Notes: generated by a model not told the origin, from the sequence alone. A DNA stretch of 64,000 bases from an uncultured Desulfuromonadales bacterium (GCA_903868145.1 CAIPTY010000100.1:17896-81895), one strand, 5' to 3'. Counted from the stretch's first letter, positions 18,300 to 28,243 are shown. Made by a program: numbers and translations.

Positions 18300-18325
18300 G
18301 GAAAAATTGTTTCCCGTTCGGTCAT
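18296..18325 (-). other. Nine-codon leader ORF overlapping the mqnB start
   Basis: ATG to TGA encodes MTERETIFP. It is preceded by a near-ideal AGGAGGT at a 6-base distance, the only strong ribosome site in the region. Its TGA overlaps the mqnB ATG (ATGA). This suggests that ribosomes translating the leader re-initiate at mqnB. Conservation is untested. Confidence 0.5.
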
Positions 18326-18385
18326 ATCCGTACCTCCTCCTCGGCAATCACTTGGACTATTTATGAGATCCTCAAAGGTGATTCC

Positions 18386-18814
18386 TCAGCTTAAACTTGT
18401 TTCCAGAAACTTCTGTGGGGTTACTATTTGGATTTCTCCGACACTCATAAAATCCTTGTCGAAGGTGACCAGGTGGGAACAACGGCTTTCAATGGCTGTT
18501 GAGAGAATGATCGCGTCAGCGATAGCCAGTCGACTGGCTTTTTTCAGAGCGGCTGTACGCAGAATCCACCCATTGCGAAATTCAGCGATGGAAAAAAGGG
18601 GGAGAGATTCTATGGATTTGACAATTCGTTCAGCTTCTGCAGATTGATCGGCAGCGGTGAGAATGGCAGCCAGTTCCAAAAGGGTAATGGTGGCAACAAC
18701 GGATTTAATGCGTTTGGTGAAAAGTAGCTGGAAAAAAGCGGTGCAGCTTTCGACCTTGTCCGGCTCGTTATTGAAAAAGCCGAGTAGTACATTAGTGTCG
18801 ATACAGACAGTCAC
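18386..18814 (-). CDS. PIN-domain ribonuclease toxin (VapC-like)
   Basis: A 142-residue PIN domain protein: CIDTNVLLGFF with the first acidic residue, TLLELAAIL in the middle, LAIADAIILSTAIE with the second acidic group and FDKDF near the end, together the acidic metal site of PIN nucleases. It would cleave RNA when unbound by its antitoxin. The GTG at 18814 overlaps the antitoxin stop (GTGA); a GTG at 18826 is an alternative. The upstream partner at 18811-19047 completes a standard toxin-antitoxin operon with antitoxin first. Confidence 0.83.
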   Translation of the reverse strand: MTVCIDTNVLLGFFNNEPDKVESCTAFFQLLFTKRIKSVVATITLLELAAILTAADQSAEAERIVKSIESLPLFSIAEFRNGWILRTAALKKASRLAIADAIILSTAIESRCSHLVTFDKDFMSVGEIQIVTPQKFLETSLS

Positions 18815-19047
18815 AGCCCGCGCCACTCTCTGCGGATCTGCCTCTGCACTTCAACCGAGTCTGTCTTTGGGAGATTATGGATGATACCGCGCAGTGCAAG
18901 AAAACTCATTTCCGCTTTGGCCAGCTGATTCCGTTTTGTAGATATTTTAGGGAGCAGAAGCTTTACCTCAGTATGTTCCGGCAGATTAACCGGTATGCGG
19001 GGCACGAATACACCATGTTCATAGGTAGCGTCAATGGTCTGTGGCAT
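18811..19047 (-). CDS. Antitoxin, DUF104 (AF2212-like) family
   Basis: A 78-residue protein beginning MPQTIDATYEHGVFVPRIPVNLPEHTEVKLLLP, close to the short beta-rich N-terminus of DUF104 antitoxins (pattern: IxAxYExGVFxPxxPVxLPExT). The remainder is a charged helix expected to wrap the PIN toxin. GGGAGG precedes the ATG. It is the first gene of the pair and is likely to regulate the operon with the toxin. Confidence 0.8.
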   Translation of the reverse strand: MPQTIDATYEHGVFVPRIPVNLPEHTEVKLLLPKISTKRNQLAKAEMSFLALRGIIHNLPKTDSVEVQRQIRREWRGL

Positions 19048-19224
19048 TTGAATATCCTCCCTTTTGATGAAATCACTGTAACACAGAGGGTAGGGTGAGA
19101 CAAGTATCCTTGAAGTTGTAGAGTGGGCAGGGTTACAGTGCCCACCATTATTTGCTGCAACTTTTGAATCGGCTCCGCGCAGTCATGATAAGATGAAGCA
19201 GCTCAGACATTCAAATTTCATACA

Positions 19225-20049
19225 TTACGGTGCAGAGCGCCGATCAAGTTCCACCGCTGCGAAGGCAGAGTGGTTGTGGATCGATTCAAAATTCTCGGTT
19301 TCGACAGAAAACCAGGTGATGTTGTCCACTGCGGCAAGACGCGAATAGGCCTCTCGTACCATATCCTCCACAAAACGGGGATTTTGATAAGCCTGCTCGG
19401 TCACGAACTTCTCATCCTCCCGCTTCAGGAGCGAGTAGAGCGGGCTGCTGCCGCACTGCTCGATCAGTTCCACCAGATCCTCGATCCAGATGAATTCTCG
19501 ATACCGTACCCGCACGGTCATGATGCTGCGCTGGTTGTGGGCACCAAATTTCGATAGTTCCCTGCTGCAGGGGCAGAGCGAGGTCAAGGGCACCTTGATC
19601 CCCAGTACAAAATCGAGCGTTTCTGTCATGGATGCGCTGAACTCACAGGTGTATTCCATCAGGCTTTTTGCTCCCGAAACCGGAGCGGCCTTGTCGATAA
19701 AATAGGGGAACTGGATCTCCAGGTGGGCGCTGTCCGAGCCGAGTCGGGCCTTCATCTCGTCCAGAATGGTTTCCAGCTTGTCCAGCGCAATCTGCTCACG
19801 GTACTTGTTCAGTATCTCCACGAACCGGCTCATGTGGGTGCCCTTGAAGTGGTGCGGCAGATCGACGTACATGTTCACCCGGGCCACGGTGTGCTGCAGC
19901 GAGCGATTCTTGTCCATCACCACGATGGGGTAGGTTATATCCTTGACCCCCACCTTGGCGATCGGAATCCGGCGGCTGTCAGGGCGCTTCTGCATATCCG
20001 GCATGGGGCGGGAAGGCGCTGTCTTTCCGGTTTTTTTCTGTGTCGTCAT
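19225..20049 (-). CDS. folE2: GTP cyclohydrolase FolE2
   Basis: A 274-residue protein of the type IB GTP cyclohydrolase family. It has [16 protein letters not shown] near residue 75, the metal-binding [19 protein letters not shown] near residue 165, and the closing [12 protein letters not shown]. It makes dihydroneopterin triphosphate for folate or queuosine precursors, and uses diverse metals rather than only Zn. The ATG overlaps the engB stop (ATGA), so the two genes are probably co-translated. The residues before the start in the longer frame belong to engB in another frame. Confidence 0.94.
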   Translation of the reverse strand: MTTQKKTGKTAPSRPMPDMQKRPDSRRIPIAKVGVKDITYPIVVMDKNRSLQHTVARVNMYVDLPHHFKGTHMSRFVEILNKYREQIALDKLETILDEMKARLGSDSAHLEIQFPYFIDKAAPVSGAKSLMEYTCEFSASMTETLDFVLGIKVPLTSLCPCSRELSKFGAHNQRSIMTVRVRYREFIWIEDLVELIEQCGSSPLYSLLKREDEKFVTEQAYQNPRFVEDMVREAYSRLAAVDNITWFSVETENFESIHNHSAFAAVELDRRSAP

Positions 20050-20636
20050 ATTCCGATCTCCAGCATGCGCGTGATCTCTGCCCATATTCCGTCCCGTCCA
20101 TCCTTTGACAGTGCCGAGAAGGCGAACATTATGGCGCTGTCCCGTTTGATGGTCTCGGCAATCAGTGAGGTCTGCCTGCCGCGTTCATTCTTCGACAGCT
20201 TGTCGCACTTGGTCAGGACGATGATCGGCGGAATGGCGTAACGCTCCAGCCAGCCCAGCATGTCAAGGTCGCCGTCCGAGGGTATGCGGCGGATATCGAG
20301 GATCAACACCACGGCCTTGAGGTTTTCCCGTTTGGCCAGGTAGGTCTCGATCATCGGCCCCCACTGTTTGCGGACATCCGGGGGGGCCTTGGCATAGCCG
20401 TAACCGGGCAGATCGACCAGTGTGAGAATGCCGTTAATATCGAAAAAATTGATCAGTTGGGTGCGTCCGGGGGTAGAACTGGTGCGAACCAGCGCCTTGC
20501 GACCCGCCAGCACATTGATCAGCGATGATTTTCCAACGTTCGAGCGACCGACAAAGGCGACCTCAGGCAGTGCGGAAGGTGGGAAATCCTTTGGTTTAAC
20601 AGCGCTTTTTATGAATACAGCCTGATGCACATCCAT
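20046..20636 (-). CDS. engB: Ribosome-biogenesis GTPase EngB (YihA/YsxC)
   Basis: A 196-residue GTPase with G1 [13 protein letters not shown]3 [12 protein letters not shown]4 [10 protein letters not shown] and the G5 region FSALSKDG. EngB is needed for large-subunit ribosome assembly. The ATG at 20636 has AAGGAG 7 bases upstream. It is followed by folE2 with a 4-base overlap. Confidence 0.94.
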   Translation of the reverse strand: MDVHQAVFIKSAVKPKDFPPSALPEVAFVGRSNVGKSSLINVLAGRKALVRTSSTPGRTQLINFFDINGILTLVDLPGYGYAKAPPDVRKQWGPMIETYLAKRENLKAVVLILDIRRIPSDGDLDMLGWLERYAIPPIIVLTKCDKLSKNERGRQTSLIAETIKRDSAIMFAFSALSKDGRDGIWAEITRMLEIGI

Positions 20637-20842
20637 GCCTAATCTCCTTGTGGCGGGCATTATAATGCTGCGGCTCCCGGCGATACAAGCGCTTATTTCG
20701 GCATTCACTTTTACCACACCCGGCATAATTACTCTGTGGTGTTTGGCTCTGTTGTGTGATATAAAAATACCATTCAGTTTATGTCCCCTGTACCTTTCAC
20801 GGACGCGCCGTTCAACTACACCTACACAAGGAGGAAACAGAG

Positions 20843-21264
20843 ATGGAAAGTGTAAACGCCAAGGATCGCCACGGACATACGCCCCTGATTGCCGCAGCCA
20901 AGGAGGGTCAAAAAGACTTTGTTCAGGATCTGCTGCATCGTGGGGCTGACCTGACCTCCACCAGTGTCAAGGGGAAAACCGCCCTCCATTATGCAGCAGC
21001 CAACGGTCATACCGACATTGTCACCACGCTGCTGGAAAGGGCGCTGATGCCGATGCCCGCGACAGCGCCGGTCATACTCCGTTGATGCTGGCGGCAATTT
21101 ACGGCTGCAACAAGACTATCCAGGCTCTGCTGGATGGGGGTGCCAGTCCGTCACTCAAAACATCTGCCGCCACGACCGCAGCCATGTACGCGGAAAACAA
21201 CAACCATCCCCTGGCAACAGCACTGTTGAAGAAAGCAGAAAGAGCCAAACACGGCAACGCCTGA
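20843..21264 (+). pseudogene. Ankyrin-repeat protein, frameshifted
   Basis: Two overlapping frames together make one ankyrin protein of about 140 residues. The first frame starts [22 protein letters not shown] and gives two repeats, then loses the pattern after TLLER and stops at 21085. The second frame continues the third repeat (GHTPLMLAAIYGCNKTIQALLDGGA) to the stop at 21264. Adding one G to the GGG at 21039-21041 restores an ideal repeat junction (LLERGADADARDSAGHTPLM), so a single base has been lost or misread. AAGGAGG precedes the ATG. The unbroken version would bind other proteins. It could be a real pseudogene or a sequencing error. Confidence 0.8.
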
Positions 21265-21286
21265 CCGGATTATTTCACATAGCCTG

Positions 21287-21333
21287 AACGACAGATGGAA
21301 CACGGGAATTCAATCCGTGTTCCATCTGTCGTT
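21287..21333. terminator. Long inverted repeat between convergent genes, probable bidirectional terminator
   Basis: Perfect 19-bp arms (21287-21305 and 21315-21333) surround a 9-base loop containing GAATTC. It lies between the ankyrin gene and the convergent DUF4337 gene. There is only a short T run after it, so termination on the + strand is probable but not ideal. Confidence 0.6.
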
Positions 21334-21367
21334 TGAGACTTCAGTTCATCTTTGGCCAGCCCCGCCG

Positions 21368-21922
21368 TCAGTAAAAATGCATCCATGCATCCATAAAGAA
21401 GAACAGCCAGCCGATGTTGCAGGCCAGGCCGATGTACCACAGGTAGTGACGCTTGGTCAGGCTGGCTATGGATGACAGCATCAGTGCGATCTGCAGAAAG
21501 ATCAGGGCATAGCCGAAGTTCCCCCCCATCTCCTGGGCAATCAGCTTGCCTTTGGCGGTGGATTCGGCCTTGTCCTTGATCTCCTTTTTTTCTCCCTCGT
21601 AGCGTTTGATGTCATCGCCATATTTTTTAAGGGTTTTCTGGAACTCTTCTGCCACCGCGGGGGGTAGATCCTTCTGTGAGTGAAATTGCAGCATCAGCGC
21701 ATTTTTACTGAGCTCAAAGGTGTGCTGCTTGATGCTCTTGGCCTGGTAGTAGGCCCACTGGTCGCTCTCCTGCCCCTGTGCCATGATGGCACGCGAGGAA
21801 AATTTGCCCATGTAGAGCGTTGTCAAGGCCGCAAGTACTGCCATGATAGCCGTTGAAAGAGCCAGCCATCCCTGCCATTTCTCTTTTTCTTTCTCCTTCT
21901 CCTTCTCTTCATTGTTTGACAT
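21368..21922 (-). CDS. DUF4337 membrane protein
   Basis: A 184-residue protein with a Glu/Lys repeat at the N-terminus (EEKEKEKEKEKW), a membrane segment at about residues 18-38, a coiled-coil middle (about 90-130, KTLKKYGDDIKRYEGEKKEIKDKAEST) and two hydrophobic segments at the C-terminus. The pattern fits DUF4337. Function is unknown. It lies 14 bases downstream of terC, on the same strand. Confidence 0.75.
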   Translation of the reverse strand: MSNNEEKEKEKEKEKWQGWLALSTAIMAVLAALTTLYMGKFSSRAIMAQGQESDQWAYYQAKSIKQHTFELSKNALMLQFHSQKDLPPAVAEEFQKTLKKYGDDIKRYEGEKKEIKDKAESTAKGKLIAQEMGGNFGYALIFLQIALMLSSIASLTKRHYLWYIGLACNIGWLFFFMDAWMHFY

Positions 21923-21936
21923 CTGTCTGCATCCTC

Positions 21937-22698
21937 CTAATCAAGTTCGTTGATATCACCGACCAGATGCTGGCGCAGTTTTACCGGCTGAGCGCTATTC
22001 TTTCTGACCTTCAGATTGATCATCTCCACCAGCACTGAAAAGGCCATTGCGAAGTAGATATATCCCTTTGGGATATGGAACGATAGGCCGTCAGCCACCA
22101 GCGACACACCGATCAGCATCAGAAACGACAACGCCAGCACTTTGATGGTCGGGTGTTTTTCCACAAACGCGCTGACCGCACCGGCGAAGAACAGCATCAC
22201 CCCTACGGACAGCACGACGGCGGTTGCCATAACCGCCAGTTGGCTGGCCATACCAACCGCGGTGATGACCGAGTCCAGCGAGAAGATGATGTCCAGGAAC
22301 ATGATCTGGATTACAACCCCTTTGAAGGTGGCGCCGGACTTTCCTTCGGAGGTGTGGTGCTCCTCCCCCTCCAGTTTATCATGGATCTCCATGGTGCTCT
22401 TGGCCAGCAGGAACAGGCCGCCGACGATCAGGATGATATCGCGCCCTGATACTCCGTGCCCCAGAACGGAGAAGAACGGCTCCGTCAGCCTCATGATCCA
22501 GGTCAGAGAGAAGAGGAGCATCAGTCGGGTGATCATGGCCAGCGCCAGGCCGATCTTCTGTGCCTTGGGGCGCTGGCGCTCCGGCAGTTTGCCGGTCAGG
22601 ATGCTGATGAAGATGATATTGTCGATGCCCAGGACGATTTCCAGGGCGGTCAGGGTTACGAGAGCCAGCCAGGCCTGGGGATCTGAAAGCCATTCCAT
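21937..22698 (-). CDS. TerC family integral membrane protein
   Basis: A 253-residue protein starting MEWLSDPQAWLALVTLTALEIVLGIDNIIFIS, the TerC signature with an acidic residue in the first helix (E, then D in GIDN) and FLDIIFSLDSVITAVGMA near residue 130. About seven membrane segments. TerC/Alx proteins are linked to tellurite resistance and manganese export. The ATG at 22698 has AGGAG 8 bases ahead; longer frames upstream lack a ribosome site. Confidence 0.9.
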   Translation of the reverse strand: MEWLSDPQAWLALVTLTALEIVLGIDNIIFISILTGKLPERQRPKAQKIGLALAMITRLMLLFSLTWIMRLTEPFFSVLGHGVSGRDIILIVGGLFLLAKSTMEIHDKLEGEEHHTSEGKSGATFKGVVIQIMFLDIIFSLDSVITAVGMASQLAVMATAVVLSVGVMLFFAGAVSAFVEKHPTIKVLALSFLMLIGVSLVADGLSFHIPKGYIYFAMAFSVLVEMINLKVRKNSAQPVKLRQHLVGDINELD

Positions 22699-22769
22699 GT
22701 AATGAGCTCCTGTGGTTGAGACCCCGTAAAGGCGCAGGTCGAGAACAAAAATGTTGTAATACTGAATTC

Positions 22770-24443
22770 TTACGTATCGGCCGGCGCAGGTGCCCACATG
22801 TCTTTGGGAACGATCTTCGGTTGATCCGGGTCGCCAAGATAATGGGGAGACATGATCTGAACGCCGTATTCATTGAAAACATCCTGGATATTTTCATGCA
22901 GGGCGCTCATCACCTCTGCCCGTGGACTTGGTCCCGTAGGTATGGCCTGGCAGACAAGGCGGTACTGGGGATAAAAATCGGACAGCGCAGTCTGGAACAC
23001 CTGCGGAGGCGGGTCATGCAGGACTCCGCTCGTCCGGTTCGCGGCTTCAACCAGCATGGCATGCACCTGACGCCAGGGAGCGTCGTAACCAATGGTGACG
23101 TTGACGTCGAGAATGTATCCCGCTCCCTGGACGGTGCGGGAGTAATTGCGGGTGATATTCCCGATAATCAAGGAACTCGGCATGGTCAACTCCTCTCCCA
23201 GTCCGGTCCTGATACGGGTTGAAAAAAGCCCGACTTCGACAACCGTTCCTTGCGAATCGTTGATCTGGACGTACTCACCGGGGCGCAGGGTGCGGGTGTA
23301 CATTATAATAAGGCCGCTGGCGGCCTGCCCAATCACACTGGATGCTCCCAGTGAAACCATCAGACCCACCAGCACTGACAGCCCCTTGAAGGCCTCGGTG
23401 TGTGATCCGGGCAGATAGGGGTAGGCCATGACCAGTGCAAACAGCCAGACCGCAACCGAAACAAGCCGTCTGGTTGGCCGGACGGTATCCTGATCCAATC
23501 CGGCAATCGAAATCTTATTCTGCTCGATCCGGTCGAATATGCTGCCGAGCAGGCCGGTTACAAGCCGGGCGGCGAAGAATATCAATACGGCAATGATCAA
23601 GTCCGGGATGGCATGCAGGAGTGCGGACCCGAAACTTTTGATCACTATTATCAGGTAATTGGTTAGCTGCTCACCCCACGGCCTGGTATAGGGAAAACGT
23701 GAAAGCACAAAGCCGGCCCAGTTGAACATGAGAAAAGCGATGAACATCCAGTAGATCAATGAGGCGACACGATCTATGGCATGAATGATCCGGTCACGAT
23801 GGAGCAGTAATTCACCTGCCGGCGACAACTTTTGCGAGTAGCTGTGAGCCAGTTCCGCAAGCCGTCTGCTCATCCAGGCTCGCGCACGGAACAAAAAGCG
23901 AAAAGCGATAAGCAGAACCACCGTAACCGTTGCGACCAGTCCGATGGAACGAAGCATGGCAGCCATGTTATTGGCTTCACTCGTTTCCTGCGCCACCTTT
24001 TCAATTGCCGCGACAACATTTTTGGCGGCCTCAGGCAGTTTTTCCTGACGCAACGAATCAGCATCCTCCGGCACCATGACGAATGCCATGACACCATCAA
24101 CGGTAATAGCGTACCCCTGAGGAATCTCCTGGAGAGCTACCCTGCCTTCGCCCCTCTTGCTCAGCAGGCGGTCAAGAACGTCCTGCGCACGTTCAGCCCG
24201 TTCAAGAGCGGAAACACCGAGAAAGCTGCCCCTGAAGACCGCTACCGTCCGGTTGAAAATTCGTACTTCAGCGCTGCTCCTGGCAGTAGCTGCTACTACA
24301 GGAATGGATTCCTTTGCGGTGCCGGCGTGCAGCGCTTCTTAATATATACAGGTTGCAACCGTTACTATCATACTCAGGAGCAGTACCCGTAGCGAGAAAA
24401 AGCCACGCCTGCAACCGGGTTTATTATTTTGCATAGCTTGCAT
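22770..24443 (-). pseudogene. MscS-family mechanosensitive channel with an in-frame stop after the signal peptide
   Basis: The frame starts at ATG 24443 (AAGGA 6 bases before it) with a signal peptide (MQAMQNNKPGCRRGFFSLRV then LLLSMIVTVATCIY), meets TAA at 24339-24341 as codon 35, and continues in the same frame for 522 codons with EALHAGTAKESIPVVA and a typical MscS periplasmic start. No ATG or GTG lies between the stop and the ATG at 24089, and that ATG would remove about 85 conserved-looking residues. The rest has membrane helices, an MscS pore region (GASSVIGQAASGLIIMYTRTLRPGEYVQI) and a beta domain. The channel would release solutes on hypo-osmotic shock. Either a nonsense mutation, an assembly error or readthrough explains the stop. 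Confidence 0.8.
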
Positions 24444-24610
24444 GTAGTATCCTTGGTTATTCAGATTGATGTTTATTGCGAGGCATCCACTCCGGTCTGT
24501 TCCTGAGTCCGGAAGTTATTGTTGTTGCACTATATACGTGATAAAAGACAGATTCAAGAGTCATATGGAGTGCTGTAGTCAGAGAGTACACAGACAGAAG
24601 AGGGGTGCGC

Positions 24611-25813
24611 TTGAAAGCAAAAATAAAGGAATTCTATGAGCGGGAGTCGTCCACCGGCATCCTGCTGATGCTGGTGACGGTTGCTGCGCTGGTGCTGAAG
24701 AACTCGGCTCTGGCCGGCGCCTACAATGCCTTCCTGTATACGCCGGTGGAGATCCGGTTCGGCGCCTTGCAGATCGCCAAACCGCTGCTGCTCTGGATCA
24801 ATGATGGTCTGATGGCGGTATTTTTCCTGCTGGTGGGGCTTGAAGTCAAGCGGGAGCTGCTGCGAGGGAGCCTGTCATCATGGTCTCAGGCCGCCCTGCC
24901 GGTGATAGCGGCCATTGGCGGCATGGCAGTTCCGGCCCTGATCTATGTCGGCTTCAATCTCCGCGAGCCTTCAGCGCTTCACGGCTGGGCCATCCCCACT
25001 GCCACGGATATCGCCTTCGCCCTCGGCATCCTCTCGCTGCTGGGAAACAGGGTGACCCCCTCCCTCAAAATCTTTTTGCTGGCTTTGGCTATTATGGATG
25101 ATCTGGGAGCAATAGTCATAATAGCTCTGTTTTACACCGATCACCTGTCGCTGGTTTCAATGGCGGTTGCAGGCGTATCGCTGGCCGTGCTCTTCGCCCT
25201 GAATCGTACAAGGGTGGTCAGTCGGGCTGCCTATATCCTGCTGGGTATGGTATTGTGGGTCAGCGTGCTGAAGTCCGGCGTACATGCAACCCTTGCAGGT
25301 GTGGCGCTGGCCTTCATGATCCCCCTGGATGCCCGGGAGGCAGACTCCGAACACTCGCTTTCCGAGAGCATCGAGCACGATCTGCACCCCTGGGTGTCGT
25401 TCATGATCCTGCCCTTGTTCGCCTTCGTGAATGCCGGTATCGATCTGCGAGGACTGTCGCTGGGGCAGCTGGCAGCGCCAGTGCCGCTGGGGATCATGCT
25501 GGGTCTCTTTATCGGCAAACAGGCCGGGGTCTTTCTGTTCAGCTGGGCCGCCATCCGATTGAGACTGGCCGCACTGCCGGAGAGGAGCAGCTGGTCGCAG
25601 CTCTACGGCATCGCACTGATGACCGGCATCGGTTTCACCATGAGTTTTTTTATCGATTCGTTGGCCTTTGTCGATGGCACGGCTTACGGGTATGCAGACA
25701 AACTGGCGATCCTGCTAGGCTCGCTGTTTTCGGGGGTGGCGGGGTATCTGGTTTTGCGGTTCGGCCACAACTGCCCGCCGGCCGTGGCTGAAACAGCTCC
25801 GAACAGGCTCTAG
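24611..25813 (+). CDS. nhaA: Na+/H+ antiporter NhaA
   Basis: A 400-residue membrane protein with the NhaA signatures: AIPTATDIAFALGILSLLG (the first key Asp, D133-like) and LALAIMDDLGAIVIIALFYT (the paired Asp residues, D163/D164-like). It exchanges Na+ (Li+) for protons and protects against salt and alkali. TTG at 24611 after GAGGGG is the likely start; GTG at 24605 is possible. The last codons overlap the 3' end of the convergent MscS gene. Confidence 0.94.
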   Translation: MKAKIKEFYERESSTGILLMLVTVAALVLKNSALAGAYNAFLYTPVEIRFGALQIAKPLLLWINDGLMAVFFLLVGLEVKRELLRGSLSSWSQAALPVIAAIGGMAVPALIYVGFNLREPSALHGWAIPTATDIAFALGILSLLGNRVTPSLKIFLLALAIMDDLGAIVIIALFYTDHLSLVSMAVAGVSLAVLFALNRTRVVSRAAYILLGMVLWVSVLKSGVHATLAGVALAFMIPLDAREADSEHSLSESIEHDLHPWVSFMILPLFAFVNAGIDLRGLSLGQLAAPVPLGIMLGLFIGKQAGVFLFSWAAIRLRLAALPERSSWSQLYGIALMTGIGFTMSFFIDSLAFVDGTAYGYADKLAILLGSLFSGVAGYLVLRFGHNCPPAVAETAPNRL

Positions 25814-28179
25814 TTCTGTAGTTTTTCATCCTCACGTGACTCAGTATCAACAATCTCGACCTGTAGCGGCTTGAAGTTCTTGATATGGATATCCCTCTGG
25901 GGATAGGCTATGGCAATCCCTTCATCGGCCAGGTGCTTCTCAATCATGATCCTCAGGTCGCTGGAAATAACACGCGGATCAGCCGCGCTGTCAAGGCCGA
26001 TCCAATAGTAGAGCCCGAAGACGAGGGCATCAGCGCCGAAGTCATCAAGCGTCACCAGCGGCTCAGGTTTTTTCAGAACATCCTTGTGGAGGAATGCAGC
26101 ATTGAGCAGCCGCTCCTTCACTACGGCGATATTCGACCCATATACCACCCCCACAGTGATACAGTATCTGACCTGTTGAGTGGAGTTGGTCCAGTTGGTA
26201 ACATTTTTTTGAACAAAGGTATTGTTGGGAACCAGTGTCTCGATACCGGTGACATCGCGGATCGTGCTTGATCGAATTCCAATGCTGGTAACCCGGCCAC
26301 GGACACCATCAACATCAATCAGGTCACCGATGCGGAAAGGTCGTTCAGCCAGCATCATGAGGCCACTCATCAGGTTTTTCATAAGGTCCTGAATTCCAAA
26401 ACCGGTTCCCAGGGCGATTGCGCCGCCCAGAAAAGCAAATGCGGTTAACGGGATTCGTACCAGATTGAGGCTTGAAAACAGCAGGATTACGAAGATCAAT
26501 GCCATTAGCCATCTTCTCGCCAGCAGGGCACCACCTTCCGGTATATCATGACGTTTCACCGCGTAGCGAAAGAGAATTTTTGTGCACTTTGAGCTTACTA
26601 TCAAGCCGAGAATCAGGAGCGCCAGGGCAGAAACCACCTTGCCGATGGTCACTCCCCGTTTCCCTTTTATTTCCTTTCCATCGACGGTATATACATCTTC
26701 CGTAGCAAAGAGCTCATAACCCCAGATCCCCATGAAAAAAGTCTTCCAATTTCCAAGTTTGGCCTTGGTAACAGCGTTTTTTGTCCTTTCTGAAGATGTA
26801 TCATTCAAGCTCGTAAAAACACTTTTTACCGCTGTCATCACTTTGAATCTTGACTGGAGCAGCTCTACACGGGATTTGTAGATTGAAACCAGACGATTGA
26901 GATCCTCACGATTCTGAGCAGCTCCGGGCTGCGCGATCTCAGATTCCAACTCATTCAGTTTCTGAACAGCTATATTCAGATTGAGAGAATCCGACTCCTC
27001 CTGCCTGGCAAAGGATGCAAGCGCCTGCGGAATCATCTGTTTGATACGGGATGCGCTTTCCTTGTCCTTGGTCACTTCGGCTGCATATCGCAATTCCCAG
27101 ATAACAAGTTCGAGGCGGTTCATTTCCAGCATATCGCGTAAAAGATCGATCTTGAGGCTGCTGTTCTCCAGATTCTCCTGCAAAACAAGATTTTGCAGCT
27201 GTTCATGACGGGCACTGCCGCTTTTCTCTTTTTCTGCATTTACACGGTGTTTTGAATCTTTGGCGGTTGCCGAACCCGACAGGCGCTTTGCCGCCATGCT
27301 TTGTAATGACTCATTCTCTGCGAGAGACTGTTCGAGTTCTCTTTCAAGCGTATTCCGTCGATCTTCAAGCCCCTTTTTTATGGTATTCAGATCCGACTCT
27401 GAAAAACGGGAATCCCTGGAAATCTCATCAAGCGTATCGGCAAGGTATGAAAGCTCTTTCCTGGCTATCGTCAGTTCCTCTTCAGTATTCTTCTGGACTG
27501 CCTGAAATACAGCGAGTTCTGTAGCAAAAAATTTCCGATTGAGATCCAATACCAGCTTATTCCACTCGATGGTTGCAGCTTTTGCCGGGTTGGACTCCTT
27601 TTCACTGCTTTCCAGGAGTGCCCTTGTTTTCCCTTCCAGTTTTTTCAGGTTATCTTCAGTTTTGCTCTTCTTTGCGGCGGTCGACTCGAGTGTCAGCTCT
27701 GCCTGCTTGATCTTGAGCTGTGCTCCTTGAACCTTCTCTCGAAGCCGTTCAAGAAGTAGTATTGAATACGGTGGCTTTTCTTTGGCGGTGATACCGGCCA
27801 GGACCTTTTTGTCCAGGCCAGACGGCTCGCTGTGGATGATCTCGGCGCGCTTAAGTTCGGAGAGGAGTCGCTCGTAGTTTGTAGCAATGAGGCGCAGCAG
27901 AAAACGACGCTGCACAAGTTCGTACGTCGGAGTTCCCGGGGGCGCTCCGGTAGAAAGGCCATCGGGGGCATCGATTTTATTGAATTCAGAGCGGGCTTCC
28001 TGAAGGAGTTTACGTATCCTGCTGATGTCAGTTTCAGAGTTTGTCTGCCCGTCAGACGGAGAGACCGCGTCTGCCTTCTGTGGCAGTAAGATTTGTTGTA
28101 ACGTATTCGCCCGTAGTGGCGAGGGGACAGCATGTATTGATAAAAGAATCAGTATTCCAAATATATGCGCTCGATACAT
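25810..28179 (-). CDS. Large MscS-family mechanosensitive channel with periplasmic coiled coils
   Basis: A 789-residue protein: signal peptide (MYRAHIFGILILLSIHAVPSPLRAN), a long periplasmic alpha-helical domain rich in Lys/Glu and heptads (about residues 40-450), several membrane segments (about 500-640), then the MscS pore and beta domain (GGAIALGTGFGIQDLMKNLMSGLMMLAERPFRIGDLIDVDG, about 605-645) and the C-terminal alpha/beta domain. The layout is like MscK/YjeP rather than the short MscS. It opens under membrane tension. The ATG at 28179 has AGGAG 9 bases ahead; an ATG at 28209 is upstream of that site. It overlaps nhaA by 4 bases at the 3' ends. Confidence 0.9.
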   Translation of the reverse strand: MYRAHIFGILILLSIHAVPSPLRANTLQQILLPQKADAVSPSDGQTNSETDISRIRKLLQEARSEFNKIDAPDGLSTGAPPGTPTYELVQRRFLLRLIATNYERLLSELKRAEIIHSEPSGLDKKVLAGITAKEKPPYSILLLERLREKVQGAQLKIKQAELTLESTAAKKSKTEDNLKKLEGKTRALLESSEKESNPAKAATIEWNKLVLDLNRKFFATELAVFQAVQKNTEEELTIARKELSYLADTLDEISRDSRFSESDLNTIKKGLEDRRNTLERELEQSLAENESLQSMAAKRLSGSATAKDSKHRVNAEKEKSGSARHEQLQNLVLQENLENSSLKIDLLRDMLEMNRLELVIWELRYAAEVTKDKESASRIKQMIPQALASFARQEESDSLNLNIAVQKLNELESEIAQPGAAQNREDLNRLVSIYKSRVELLQSRFKVMTAVKSVFTSLNDTSSERTKNAVTKAKLGNWKTFFMGIWGYELFATEDVYTVDGKEIKGKRGVTIGKVVSALALLILGLIVSSKCTKILFRYAVKRHDIPEGGALLARRWLMALIFVILLFSSLNLVRIPLTAFAFLGGAIALGTGFGIQDLMKNLMSGLMMLAERPFRIGDLIDVDGVRGRVTSIGIRSSTIRDVTGIETLVPNNTFVQKNVTNWTNSTQQVRYCITVGVVYGSNIAVVKERLLNAAFLHKDVLKKPEPLVTLDDFGADALVFGLYYWIGLDSAADPRVISSDLRIMIEKHLADEGIAIAYPQRDIHIKNFKPLQVEIVDTESREDEKLQN

Positions 28180-28243
28180 CGGGCTGTTCTCCTGTTTGCT
28201 GTGGTGCATCTAAAAGATCACTACCCGTGTCCCTGTCATTACG

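Noticed and set aside
19123..19145. Hairpin GTGGGCA/TGCCCAC near folE2
   Set aside because: Seven-base stem without a T run on either strand, too weak to call a terminator.
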